DNA from: Strigamia acuminata
Taxonomy: Eukaryota > Arthropoda > Chilopoda > Geophilomorpha > Linotaeniidae
Assembly: GCA_949358305.1 (NCBI GenBank)
Contig: OX442316.1
Location: forward strand, 6,510,001-6,574,000
Direction: 5' to 3'
DNA length: 64,000 nucleotides
In this document: positions 46,675 to 59,200 of the stretch, piece after piece
Numbering within the stretch: position 1 is the stretch's first letter
Layout of the letters: each line of letters starts with the position of its first letter
Translations under genes and position numbers: made by a program
Notes under the pieces: model-generated
The model's input: only the letters and a program-made list of their open reading frames with translations
Database searches by the model: none
Told to the model about the DNA's origin: nothing

Positions 46675-49138
46675 TAATGTTGAAAAGGTGATTACACTTG
46701 GCTTCACACATTGGCGCAAAAAGAACTCAGCTCGAGTAATGCTAATTGATGTTTTTCAGTTTGGCATTGAGTCTGGGAGGAAGTTGGTTCTAAGATGAAA
46801 GGCGCTTCCGGGGAAGTTGGTCCTAAGATAAAAGGCGCTTCCGGGGAAGTTGGTCCTAAGATAAAAGGCGCTTCCGAAAAAGTTGGTAGTTGATCCTACG
46901 ATAAAAGGTGCTACAGCTTCTGCCAAACTTACACGTGTGGCGTGCACGGTCAAGTGATTTTCACGGGTAACAGCAATAGAAACCAAACGAGAGACATGCT
47001 GTGAATTACCCAAATGGAAGAGTAATGTTGAAAAGGTGATTACACTTGGCTTCACACATTGGCGCAAAAAGAACTCAGCTCGAGTAATGCTAATTTGTGT
47101 TAAACTAGCTTGCGTTTGCTGATGAAAAAGGATTTTACCACTACGCAGATTTCTACAGGTAATTTATTTAAATTAATGTTTTATTTATTGTTGGTTATTA
47201 ATTTTATTTTTTTGTTTCTTTTGACAGCAATGGATGGATCCCACAAATTGCAAGTAATGATGTTTTTCACAGTTTGGCATTGAGTCTGAGAGGAAGTTGG
47301 TCCTAAGATGAAAGGCGCTTCCGGAGAAGTTGGTCCTAAGATAAAAGGCGCTTCCGAAAAAGTTGGTAGTTGATCCTACGATAAAAGGTGCTACAGCTTC
47401 TGCCAAACTTACACGTGTGGCGTGCACGGTCAAGTGATTTTCACGGGTAACAGCAATAGAAACCAAACGAGAGACATGCTGTGAATTACCCAAATGGAAG
47501 AGTAATGTTGAAAAGGTGATTACACTTGGCTTCACACATTGGCGCAAAAAGAACTCAGCTCGAGTAATGCTAATTTGTGTTAAACTAGCTTGCGTTTGCT
47601 GATGAAAAAGGATTTTACCACTACGCAGATTTCTACAGGTAATTTATTTAAATTAATGTTTTATTTATTGTTGGTTATTAATTTTATTTTTTTGTTTCTT
47701 TTGACAGCAATGGATGGATCCCACAAATTGCAAGTAATGATGTTTTTCACAGTTTGGCATTGAGTCTGAGAGGAAGTTGGTCCTAAGATGAAAGGCGCTT
47801 CCGGAGAAGTTGGTCCTAAGATAAAAGGCGCTTCCGAAAAAGTTGGTAGTTGATCCTACGATAAAAGGTGCTACAGCTTCTGCCAAACTTACACGTGTGG
47901 CGTGCACGGTCAAATGATTTTCACGGGTAACAGCAATAGAAACCAAACGAGAGACATGCTGTGAATTACCCAAATGGAAGAGTAATGTTGAAAAGGTGAT
48001 TACACTTGGCTTCACACATTGGCGCAAAAAGAACTCAGCTCGAGTAATGCTAATTTGTGTTAAACTAGCTTGCGTTTGCTGATGAAAAAGGATTTTACCA
48101 CTACGCAGATTTCTACAGGTAATTTATTTAAATTAATGTTTTATTTATTGTTGGTTATTAATTTTATTTTTTTGTTTCTTTTGACAGCAATGGATGGATC
48201 CCACAAATTGCAAGTAATGATGTTTTTCACAGTTTGGCATTGAGTCTGAGAGGAAGTTGGTCCTAAGATGAAAGGCGCTTCCGGAGAAGTTGGTCCTAAG
48301 ATAAAAGGCGCTTCCGAAAAAGTTGGTAGTTGATCCTACGATAAAAGGTGCTACAGCTTCTGCCAAACTTACACGTGTGGCGTGCACGGTCAAGTGATTT
48401 TCACGGGTAACAGCAATAGAAACCAAACGAGAGACATGCTGTGAATTACCCAAATGGAAGAGTAATGTTGAAAAGGTGATTACACTTGGCTTCACACATT
48501 GGCGCAAAAAGAACTCAGCTCGAGTAATGCTAATTTGTGTTAAACTAGCTTGCGTTTGCTGATGAAAAAGGATTTTACCACTACGCAGATTTCTACAGGT
48601 AATTTATTTAAATTAATGTTTTATTTATTGTTGGTTATTAATTTTATTTTTTTGTTTCTTTTGACAGCAATGGATGGATCCCACAAATTGCAAGTAATGA
48701 TGTTTTTCACAGTTTGGCATTGAGTCTGAGAGGAAGTTGGTCCTAAGATGAAAGGCGCTTCCGGAGAAGTTGGTCCTAAGATAAAAGGCGCTTCCGAAAA
48801 AGTTGGTAGTTGATCCTACAATAAAAGGTGCTACAGCTTCTGCCAAACTTACATGTGTGGCGTGCACGGTCAAGTGATTTTCACGGGTAACAGCAATAGA
48901 ACTCAAACAAGGGACATGCTGTGAATTACCCAAATGGAAGAGTAATGTTGGATAGGTGATTACACTTGACTTCACACATTGGCGCAAAAAGAACTCAGCT
49001 CGAGTAATGCTAATTTGTGTTAAACTAGCTTGCGTTTGTGTTTGAGCTGGTGGTCGATTCGGATTTCTACAGGTAAGTTATTTAAATTAATGTTTTATTG
49101 TTGATTATTAATTTTATTTTGTTCTTCTGGAATTTAGG

Positions 49139-49337
49139 GTCGTCAATGAAGCAGTGGATGTCGTCATCAATGAAGCAGTGGATGTCGTCATCAATGAAGC
49201 AGTGGATGTCGTCAGCAATGAAGCAGTGGATGTCGTCATCAATGAAGCAGTGGATGTCGTCATCAATGAAGCAGTGGATGTCGTCATCAATGAAGCAGTG
49301 GATGTCGTCATCAATGAAGCAGTGGATGTCGTCAACT
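49139..49337. repeat. 24-bp minisatellite, about 8 copies
   Basis: The unit GTCGTCATCAATGAAGCAGT plus GGAT repeats with a single GTCAGCAATG variant. A splice-acceptor-like GGAATTTAG precedes it, in the place of the acceptor of the neighbouring array units. Open frames in it come from the multiple-of-three period. Confidence 0.95.
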
Positions 49338-50415
49338 CGTCATCAATGAAGCATTTGATGTTTTTTATTTTATTTGTTTTATTTTACTTGTTTTGAGATT
49401 GTGTAAATTTCGTTTTAAAATTCTAGAGAAAATTGTACCACAGTTTGCAAAAAGAGATGTAAAACAAAAGGATGATAAGAAGAAAAGTAACAAAATAAGA
49501 ACAAGAAAAATGAATAACAAAATAAAAGCAACAAAAAAGAATAACAAAATAAAAGCAACAAAAAAGAACAAAATAAAAGCAACAAAAAAGAATAACATTA
49601 AAATAAAATAAAAGGTGGAGTTCTGCAATGGGTGATTTTAGATTAAAGCTAAATTTGGCCAAACCATAGACAAAAATGGATATTCGATTTAAAAATTGAT
49701 GGTTAATTAAATGTTTTTTAATATATTGCTGTCATAGAAGTGAAATAAATATATTTGAATAGGGATCATTGAATCACGAACACAATGTTCGTTGTTGAAT
49801 ATGTTCACAAAACAGAAGGAAAAGAGCGGGGAAGAAGCAAAGAATGTTTTAAAAAGAAGATGGAAATGCTTAAAAAGCTGAATAAAATATAAACATAACG
49901 AGTTTATTTTGATTTTGCTTTTATTAATTTTGAACAAAAAATATTTCAATGATAATTGAAGAATACACCAACAATTTGTACAAATATTCCGCAACACACA
50001 AGCTGGCGAAACCAAAAATCGAGAGAATAGAGCACAAATTTAATTTACAAAAAAATTGAATACAGTTAAAATAAAATCTCAAATGAGTTGCTCCAAATGT
50101 TCAAACATCGTTCTAAAAATTGTCCTTAATCTCTCGGCGAGTAAAAACGATGACATTGTTTTACGTAAATCGCCTGTGTTTGATGATAAGCAATTTATGG
50201 GCGGTATTCAATGCGGTATTATTTCGTTCAGTCGTCTCCAGATGGCAGCAGCGACCAGAGACAGTTTGCGCTAGGAAAACTGTAGCGCCATCTATGTATC
50301 CAAGTTGCTATTAATTAGCAAGGTAACTAGAATATAGGAGTTACAATTTCTCTTTGGTGATTATGCTTTGAAAAAGACCCAAATTATCGCCCATGAAAGG
50401 AATGCAATACGCTAT
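49338..50415. other. Spacer between tandem arrays
   Basis: Bases 49440-49615 are A-rich with repeated AACAAAATAAAAGCAACAAA. The rest is AT-rich, with a GC-richer piece at 50230-50300 (CAGATGGCAGCAGCGACC). No gene is supported. Confidence 0.5.
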
Positions 50416-52850
50416 GAATGATTATGTTTACTCACCTTTTGGTTTCAACATGTTTTCCACGGTGGGCAATAATTTCGAATACATTTGCTGAATCTACTGT
50501 GGAATTTTAGCGATAAATTCGGATGCATTTTATGAATTTGCAGTTGAGTTTTAACAAGTTTTGCACGGTGTACGATAAATTTCTTCGCATTTTTTGGGTT
50601 TGCTGTGTGGTTTCAGCAATATTTTGTACCGCGGCCGATAAATTCGGATGCTTTTTAGGATTTATTGTACGGATTGAAGCTCGTTTTGATCGTATGCGAT
50701 AAATTCGGATCGTTTATTGGTTTTGCTGTTTAGTTTCAACCAGTTTTTCACTGTGGGCGATAAATTCGGATGTGTTTTGTGAATTTGCAGTTGAGTTTCA
50801 ACAAGTTTAGCACGGTAGGCGATAAATTCGGATGCTTTTTTGAATTTATTTTATGGATTGAAGCTTGTTTTGCACCATGGCCGATAAATTCGGATGCATT
50901 TCATGCAGTTGAGTTTCAACAAGTTTCGCACGGTGGGCGATAATTCGAATGCATTTTTGGGTTTGCTGTGAAGTTTCAGCAAGTTTTGCACCATGACCGA
51001 TAAATTCGAATGCTTTTTAGGATTTAATGTACGGATTGAAGCTCGTTTTGATCGTATGCGATAAATTCGGATCGTTTATTGGTTCTGCTGTTTAGTTTCA
51101 ACCAGTTTTGCACTGTGGGCGATAAATTCGGATGTGTTTTGTGAATTTGCAGTTGAGTTTCAACAAGTTTCGTACGGTGGGCGATAAATTCGGATGCATT
51201 TTTTTGTTTTGCTGTGTAGTTTCACCAAGTTTTGTACGGTGGGCGATAAATTCAGATGCATTTTTTTGTTTTGCTGAGTAGTTTCACCAAGATTTGTACG
51301 GTGGGCGATAAATTCGATGCTTTTTTGGATTTATTTTATGGATTGGAGCTTGTTTTGCACCATGGCCGATAAATTCGGATGCATTTCATGAATTTGCAGT
51401 TGAGTTTCAACAAGTTTCGCACGGTGGGCGATAATTCGAATGCATTTTTTGGGTTTGCTGTGAAGTTTCAGCAAGTTTTGCACCATGACCGATAAATTCG
51501 AATGCTTTTTAGGATTTAATGTACGGATTGAAGCTCGTTTTGATCGTATGCGATAAATTCGGATCGTTTATTGGTTCTGCTGTTTAGTTTCAACCAGTTT
51601 TGCACTGTGGGCGATAAATTCGGATGTGTTTTGTGAATTTGCAGTTGAGTTTCAACAAGTTTCGTACGGTGGGCGATAAATTCGGATGCATTTTTTTGTT
51701 TTGCTGTGTAGTTTCACCAAGTTTTGTACGGTGGGCGATAAATTCGGATGCATTTTTTTGTTTTGCTGAGTAGTTTCACCAAGATTTGTACGGTGGGCGA
51801 TAAATTCGATGCTTTTTTGGATTTATTTTATGGATTGAAGCTTGTTTTGCACAGTGGACGATAAATTCGGATGCATTTTATGAATTTGCAATTGAGTTTC
51901 AACAAGTTTTGTACCGTAGGCGATGAAATTCGGATGCTTTTTTGGATTTATTGTACGAATTGACGCTAGTTTTACTCGTGGCGATAAATTTGGATGTGTT
52001 TCGTGAATTTGCAGTGAAGTTCCAACAAGTTTAGCATACGGCAGGTGATAAATTCGGATTCATTTATTGATTTTGTTGTTTAGTTTCTGCAAGTTTTGCA
52101 CTGTGGGCGATCATTTCGGATGTGTTTTGTGAATTTGCAGTGAAGTTTCAACAAGTTTAGCACGGCAGCCGATAAATTTGGATTCATTTATTGGTTTTGC
52201 TGTTTAGTTTCTACAATTTTTGCACCGTGGGCGATAAATTCGTATGTGTTTTATGGATTCGCAGTGAAGTTTCAACCAGTTTTACACTGTGGGCCGATAT
52301 ATTCGAATGCTTTTTTGGGTTTTCAGAGGAGTCTCAACAACTTAGGCGATAAATTCGGATGCGTTTTGTTGATTTTCAGTGAATTTCATCAAGTTTAGCA
52401 CAATGGGCGATACGTTTGAATGCATTTTTGAACTCACGGTTTATATTCAAACAGATTTTAAATGTGGGCAATAAATGCGAATACGTTTATTGAATCTATA
52501 CAGTGGAGTTTTAGCTAATTTTACTCTTGTGCGATGATTTCGGATACGTTTTGTGGATTTGTAGTTGAGTTTCAACAAGTTTTGCACTCTGGCCATAAAT
52601 TCGGACACGGTTGATGAATTTTCAATTGTTTTAACAAGATTTTCGAACACTTTTTTTCGGACTCATAGTTTAGTTCTAAACATAGGTTTTGTGCGTGGGA
52701 AATAAATTCTTAATCGTTTTTTGGATCTCTATTTCAGATTCAATCGGTTTTCACGAGGGCATTAAATTCGGATACGTTTTTGGACTCACAGGTATAGATT
52801 CAATCAGATTTTGAATGTGGGCAATAAATTCGGATACGTTTTTGGGATCT
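50416..52850. repeat. Degenerate ~62-75-bp satellite
   Basis: Units follow the pattern GGGCGATAAATTCGGATGCA, then TTTTTTTGTTTTGCTGTGTA, then GTTTCACCAAGTTTTGTACG. About 35 diverged units are present. A segment of about 490 bp is itself duplicated (landmark GATAATTCGAATGC at 50939 and 51430). The same family lies at 30330-30720. Confidence 0.9.
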
Positions 52851-55035
52851 ACTGTGCAGATTTCGTAGATTTTGTTAGCGATAGAGTGTGCAACTTTTCA
52901 GAGCGCAACCGAATGCAACTGGGGTACAAACTCTGTTCTCCGTACCGATGTGATAATTGTAAGCGGTGGTACGTGATATTCGTACCGGTCAAAAAAGTGT
53001 ATTGCCTCGGTAAATATTGTAAATCCAAACAGGTGACTTTAATACATATTCATATATCTTTTATTAGGTGAATCGAATGCAATTATGGTCCATTTGTCTA
53101 TTGACGTGCCGATAGTTCTTAGCACAGTTCCGTATTGTTGTCAAGCTCGGTTTATCATCCACGGACGGAATGAGAGTTACAAATAAAATTATTCGCCCTT
53201 TGGACAGAGTATGAAATATTTCGAATTGGCAAAGCAACAAGAAATATATCATTTTGAAGCGAAAAAGAAATGTAATTATGGCAATTCAAAATATACATCA
53301 AACAAGAAATAAAAAGAAATCCCATAAATAAATGTGCTTTATTTACAATAGCAATTTTTCAATCGAGATTAATTACACAATATTAAAACCAATGTTGCAG
53401 CTCCTTCACAAAGTGATGCTCGTGACGCTACAATTGTCGGTAACCAGTTTAAATTTATAATACAAATACAAAATGAAACACTCAATTCACCACAATTTTC
53501 GTCAAACATTTTCAATCCAGGCTCAACTTACCACTCAAACAAATCCGTCTCAAAGTGACAAGAGAAAAACACTGAAAAATAAAGAAAACAAAACAATTTA
53601 TCAATTAAAACACCAAATTACGTCAAGTAGTTCCATCGATGTCCTCGCTGCCACCTGTCCAATGAGTGGCCGATGATGACCAATGATGACCAGGATCCAT
53701 TCCCAAACTCCCTTACCCTCGCCCCCCTGGGAACTCCAAACTGCAGTTAAATGCAAGAACAAAGATAATCATTTCCTCCCTGATCACCAAATTGTTCAAG
53801 TGGGTTTCCTAGCCGTTTTAGTACTAGGTTAGCCAATGATATCAGAGCTCCCCGGAGACTTGATCAAGTGCCTGGTAAGCCCGGTTGGCCAAACGAATGC
53901 AGATGGTGCCTTCTTGACAGGATCTTCCTCCCAGACTAAAACAAGATGCCAATGTGGGCGAAAAGATTACAATTTCTACTTACATTTGTAGGAATGAACT
54001 CCAGTTGCTGTACTGGAGATTTCACACGGAAAAATGCAAGAAACGCAAAGATGATCTCGCTGCGTTGCTCGTTGACAAAAGGACAAAGCGGGGTCCCTCT
54101 TTGAGGGAGTGTTCTTCCTGGGATAACTGCACAATCCTTTATTTTTTTTATTGCGATTTGGTCGAGAAAAAGTACCGATTCGGGCAATCTTAGCGGGCGA
54201 TCGAATTGGAAATTTAGTAAAAATTTGAATTCGACCATGGAAAAACCCAAAAATTTGAAAAAAGGACTGATTGAAATGTTTAAACAAAGTTTTCTGTGTA
54301 GATTTTGTCGTTTGAAAACTTTTCGATCGGACTAATGGTTGACTTTTAATTGGAAAAAAATGCGATTACCGTCGCTCAGTGTCGACGGGAGAGTTGACAC
54401 TTTCATGCCGCTTTCGAGCAATTGCGAGCGGGCCGGTGGTTAAAAACTAACCACCGTACAAAACAATCACGTGTCACAAAACAAAACAAAAAAATCCAAA
54501 AAAAACAAGACAACATTATAACATATTGTAATCTACCAACCTAAAATATCTAAAATTAAACATGAAAAAAAAAATTAGAAGCTACGTAGATCGACGGCGA
54601 TCCACTACATGCCGACCTAAGCGCATCGAGTCCGGCATTGAACCCAAAACACCGTCACAAAATTTTCATCTAAATTAGATGATAAATTGAGTTGGAAGGC
54701 GTCAACTCCGGCACAGTGACAACCATCCACGTCGGGGAGATCGGCGACTCGTTTGCAAATGTATTTATTTTTTTTTTTTCATAAATAATAATGTATGTTT
54801 ATTTTGCCACATGAATTGTGCCCTGTCCCTCCAAAACTGCACAGTCTGTTTTCAATACGGATAGGTTTTTCAATAGAACGCTCCATATACGTTGAGCATT
54901 TTATTATACATATGAATTCACTTTAATTATTTGCCGGATTAATATTTGTTCGTTCATTGTTTGTCGTGATTATTATTTGCCATGGTGATTTGTTCTTATA
55001 CTTTGAGCATTTTTCGGTAGTGCATAGGGAGCCAC
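52851..55035. other. Region without recognisable genes
   Basis: Only short frames occur, on both strands, and none resembles a known protein or has convincing splice partners. A GC-richer part at 53640-53760 contains GATGACCAATGATGACCA. A T-run lies at 54766-54779. Confidence 0.4.
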
Positions 55036-55042
55036 TAATGGA

Positions 55043-55511
55043 ATGGACTAATCGGCAGCTGTCAGCTTTCAGCCGTCGACTGTCGCGGCCGTCAGTCGAC
55101 AGTCGACCGTCACCTGTCGAATGTCGCGTCCGTCGGACGTCGACTGTCAGCCGTCGAATGTCGCGGTCGTCAGAAGTCGACTGTCGCGCCGTAAGCCGTC
55201 GACTGTCGATCGTCAGCAGCGACGGCCGCAACAGTCGGCGTCCGACGGACGTGACAGTCGACAGCTGACGGCCGCAACAGGTCGACGACCAACGGAGACG
55301 ATAGTCGACAGCTGACGGCCGACAGTAGACAGTCAGCCATCGAATGTCGCAGCCGTCGACTGTCGACGGTCAGCCGCAACAATCGTCATTCGACAGGTGA
55401 CGGTCGACTGTCGACTGACGGCCGCGACAGTTGACGGCTGACAACTGACAGCTGTCGGTTAATTTCGACTATTTTCGGTTAATTCGAATCGTCAGCTGAC
55501 GATTAGTCCAT
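55043..55511. repeat. Large foldback built from GTCGACTGTCG-type motifs
   Basis: The outer arms are ATGGACTAATCG (55043-55054) and its inverse (55500-55511). Inside, the left arm (GCAGCTGTCAG ... GTCAGTCGACAGTCGACCGT ... CACCTGTCGAATG) is mirrored by the right arm at about 55387-55460. The core is filled with short palindromes such as GTCGAC and CAGCTG. GC content is far above the surroundings. Long frames on both strands come from this structure. Confidence 0.8.
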
Positions 55512-55567
55512 CCCTCAGAATAATGGCTACGTATTACGTAGCCATTATTCTGAGGGATGGACTAATC
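55501..55567. repeat. Perfect 33-bp-arm palindrome, 1-nt spacer
   Basis: GATTAGTCCATCCCTCAGAA and 13 further bases are followed by one T and then the exact inverse, ending at 55567. It shares GATTAGTCCAT with the right end of the foldback beside it. A 7-bp GTAGTAC repeat follows (55568-55598). Confidence 0.95.
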
Positions 55568-55609
55568 GTAGTACGTAGTACGTAGTACGTAGTACGTAAT
55601 AAAACTTTT

Positions 55610-55830
55610 GTTCGTTACTTTTATTATAAAAGTAACGAACAGCCGAACACTCGTCCGGACGTTCGGGCGGGCGATCAGACGAGCGTTCGGGCGGACGAGT
55701 GTTTGGGCGTTTGGGCAGGCGAACAGACGAGTGTTTGAGCGTTTGGGCAGGCGAACGGACGACCGGCGTTTGGGCGGGCAAATGGACAGCCGAACACTCG
55801 TTCGGCCGTTCGGACATAACTACAGAACAT
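55610..55830. repeat. Palindrome plus GTTCGGGCG-type repeats
   Basis: GTTCGTTACTTTT and its inverse form a 13-bp stem with a 5-nt loop (55610-55640). To about 55815 a degenerate repeat of CGTTTGGGCAGGCGAACAGA and CGAACACTCGTCCGGACG follows, GC-rich and partly self-complementary. Confidence 0.75.
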
Positions 55831-56205
55831 AATTATAGAAAAAAAAATACAGTTTTATTAAAAACTAAAAAAAATCTAACAAATTGTTCTTCATTTTATT
55901 TATTTATTTCTATCATTTAAACACGCTTAAGGGTTGCTTAACAATCACTGTGCTGCACTGCACGGTCACGGTCACGTGACAAACATCCGCCATTTTTTTT
56001 GTCACCAACGCATCGTCATATGACGCGTGCTGAACATACCCTATCGACGAAACGAGTTGTGGGAATTCGATTGGCGAACGGAGTTGTTGGCACACGGATC
56101 TAGATCCGTGAACCAAGGTCAGTGTTCACACCGATCATGGATCTATATCCGCAGCTTCGGATGAGGTCCAAAACCTTGGTGTAAACAACTAAACAAGGTA
56201 TAAGC

Positions 56206-59200
56206 CACAGTATAGAGAAGAGACAGTAGGGCAACGTTGCGCGGTTCCTTTGATGTTGGTGGCATGTAGCTGACGTCACGAAACGTCATAAAATGTCAAG
56301 AAATAGTGTTGCGCCTCTAGTGGTGGTCGAGTACAGTTAATTAGAACACCATTGGATTTCTCCTTGAAAATTCCATTTCTTTTCACAGAATGGAACAGTT
56401 ATGAAAAGAAAGAAAAAAGCACACTGATTTCTTAATTTAAAAATGAAAACTGATGAAAATAGTTAAAATTTTAAAATCCTGCCACAGCAGCGACGAAGAC
56501 GAAGACGAAGACGACGAAGACTCATTGCGAATCGTCCGTAAATTCCCGTCATGATCACCGTTGCACCCGCGTCACAGCACGCATGCAGTTGAAGGAAACG
56601 ACGACGATGACACTGCGAATCGACCGTACATTCCCGAACGAAGTGTACGAGTTGAATGAACCGTGAGTGCGAATCCCAACCAAAGAAAAATCGTAATCGA
56701 TTGTTTGATCGCCGGCTAAACGAACCGGAAAAACACCGTTGTACGTCCCAGAAAAATACACACCGAACAAGTTCAACGAGTTGATCATTCAACGATGTGA
56801 AATCTTTGTTTTTATGCTTCATAGGAATGTTTTAAGTACATTCTAAATTCAATTTTACTTATTTTTCTCTTCTTTTAAATCAATTTGCAAAAATACACAT
56901 CTTTGCAAATTACGAATGACGAGCACCATGTGTTGTAATTATTTCAATTCACCATTTTATTATTAAATCATTTTAAAGTACCATTGCTCTCATTTTGTTT
57001 TCACCAGAGATAACCACGAGGAGGTAGAGAGTTGGATTTGCTATCCCCAAAATTTGTTTTTTCTAGCAGACAAATTAGATAAGTTGGGATCAAGAATTGG
57101 TAGATTCCATCATTTAGCAACTTCTTTTTAGACTGCTGAAGCGGCGTGATTCAACATTTTGTACTAGAACTCACAATTCCTCTGCTTCACTGTATCTACA
57201 GGCAATAAACAGGCAGAAACTGCAAGTCTCGCAACAAAAAGTTCACTAGACTTATCCATTTCTAAAAAAATTAACATTAAAAACTCAAACTTAATTCCAA
57301 TCACGGATTAAAAACTTATTAAAAATCAATATATTAAATATTAGAATAATCTTACATTTGCTAAATTAAAAAATTCAATCAGGATTTAATTTGTTGTGAA
57401 TAATTTAAGCATGAATTAATTTGCTTAATTTTGAATTAGTTGGTTTTTTAATATTATGGCTATTATTATGAAATTTGATGGTGTAGTAAATTCTCACTTT
57501 CAAAAAATATTCACATAATTTAAATATTGGAAAATCAGTGCAACTGAATGTACAAGGGACTTCTTTAAGTTTATAAGTTATACACTTTTTAATATTTGGT
57601 TTGTTGCCATGCAAACCAAACAACAGCGAAAAAATTTTTTCCCATTCCATTAAAAATTCTACAAATAAATTAGAAGGAATTTTTAAATTAGCAAATGTAT
57701 CAACACTATTATCATATGCCTTAAAAAAACAGAATAACTTTTCTGGCATGTCCAATTCCCTAGTCCCATTTAGCTCAATTTGACATTGATTACACTCATG
57801 TTCTAATAAAATTTTTTTCAAGCAATATCCACTAAAATAAAAGAAAGATTCCTTTTCATTAAGAAATGGCGACTCAACTTTTAATTCCGGAAAAATATAT
57901 TCAGATGTGTTCATATTTGATGTCATTGAAAGCAAGTGAATTTTATTTCCTGAATCCAAAGACGAGTCAACATTGTTTAATGTAGTTAAATCTGTGGCTA
58001 AATCCTCAAAAAATCAAGACAATTTCCATTAATACCAGGTTGTAACATGTTGTTCATACAAACTTGACGAAAGCTACGTTGAAATTGTATGGGTGTAGGT
58101 CTGTCATTAAATCCCCCCTTACTTCGAATTATGCCGAAAAAATTTTCAAGAGAATCTTGGTTAAGCCTTCGTGTAAACAAAAAAGTAACATTGTTTGGTT
58201 CTTCTCCTAAATACTTTTTTAACTGAAGCAAAGCATTCATTGTTGTGAGCCATCCACGTACACATTTTATACTTTTTGCATTTTTATTTGTTTTTGTGTC
58301 TCTGAACTGAAGAGAACCCATCCATAACAATCCCCGTTTTATAAAATCCTCAATTTGCCCATTTTTCCCACCAATAGCTCGTCTGAAACGTTTATTTGAA
58401 CTTATGTTACTGCTGTTAAAGCAATCAAACAATTTGTCCATTCTCCCAACAAAATCAGCTGTTTCTAATGCCTTAGCAGGTAAAAAACCTTTAGCCACTT
58501 CCGTTTCAATTGCTGCAGCAACAGAGTGACTAAAAATTTGACTAGCCAGTTTAACTTTCATTTTTCCAAAATTTGTTACATTGATGTGTTTTTCAGTGAC
58601 TCGAGGCATAAGGCGAAAATTTCTTTTTTTGTCCTCCAAATACACAGATTTAATTATATCCCATGAAGCAGTCTTTCCCTCAAAATGCACTGTATATTTC
58701 ATAAAATTATTTCTAATACTTTTCAAGAGATGGGGGGGGTCGTACATATAAAATATTTTTTTTGAATTAATAAAGAAATATGGTTTTTCTGTTGTTACTC
58801 CTAATTCATTAGCCATTGATAAGAAATTAGGGCCTTGATCCGTAATCACTGCCACCACACAATACCCAACCTTGTCAAGAGAATGGACACACTTATTAAT
58901 TATTGCTATAACATTCTCTGTTTTAGTACATGCATTGCATAGAGAATATGCAACAGGCTGCTTAAATTTCTTTAATAAACCTTGGCACATTACAACTAAT
59001 GCTGAGTTAGCTTTTTTGTGCCCATTTACAATACCATTATCCTCAAAGCCTACTACTATATCTCTCTTACTGCAGTAGAATAAATGTTCTTTTAAACTCA
59101 TTTCATCTATACACAGTGAGCAGAGTATAGATTCGTTTGGTTTAGGTTTTTGCAAAGAGTTTATTACTATCTCACACAATCCACAATCTAGGATTTGTTG

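Larger units (their letters stand above)
39506..49075. repeat. Tandem array of 480- and 967-bp units with higher-order structure
   Basis: Left-end units (39.5-41.4 kb) are divergent. From 41.4 kb the spacing of identical landmarks is 480, 967, 967, 480, 480, 480, 967, 967, 480, 480 and 480 bp, so the pattern 967-967-480-480-480 (3,374 bp) occurs twice, at about 41877-45250 and 45251-48624, almost without differences. Each 480-bp unit has TTCTACAG|GTAATTTATT ... TTTTGACAG, a 69-nt intron-like piece (for example 41371-41439), and two or three short AAGTTGGTCCTAAGAT-type subrepeats. The 967-bp units carry a MITE and lack one intron-like segment. Minus-strand frames of up to 120 codons recur in each unit but resemble nothing known. 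Confidence 0.95.

Noticed and set aside
40968-48987. Recurrent minus-strand frames of 103-120 codons in the tandem array
   Set aside because: They recur because the unit recurs, show no similarity to known proteins, and cross the intron-like segment; no signal or domain is visible.
49098-49396. Frames across the 24-bp repeat
   Set aside because: Three frames are open because the period is 24; composition is only the repeat.
54923-55832. Overlapping frames of 60-103 codons on both strands
   Set aside because: They come from short GC-rich palindromic repeats; no codon bias or domain is present.
56463-56822. Frames in the 3' part of the P-like element
   Set aside because: They lie beyond the transposase stop, match nothing known, and the stretch is a GACGAAGAC-rich low-complexity region.
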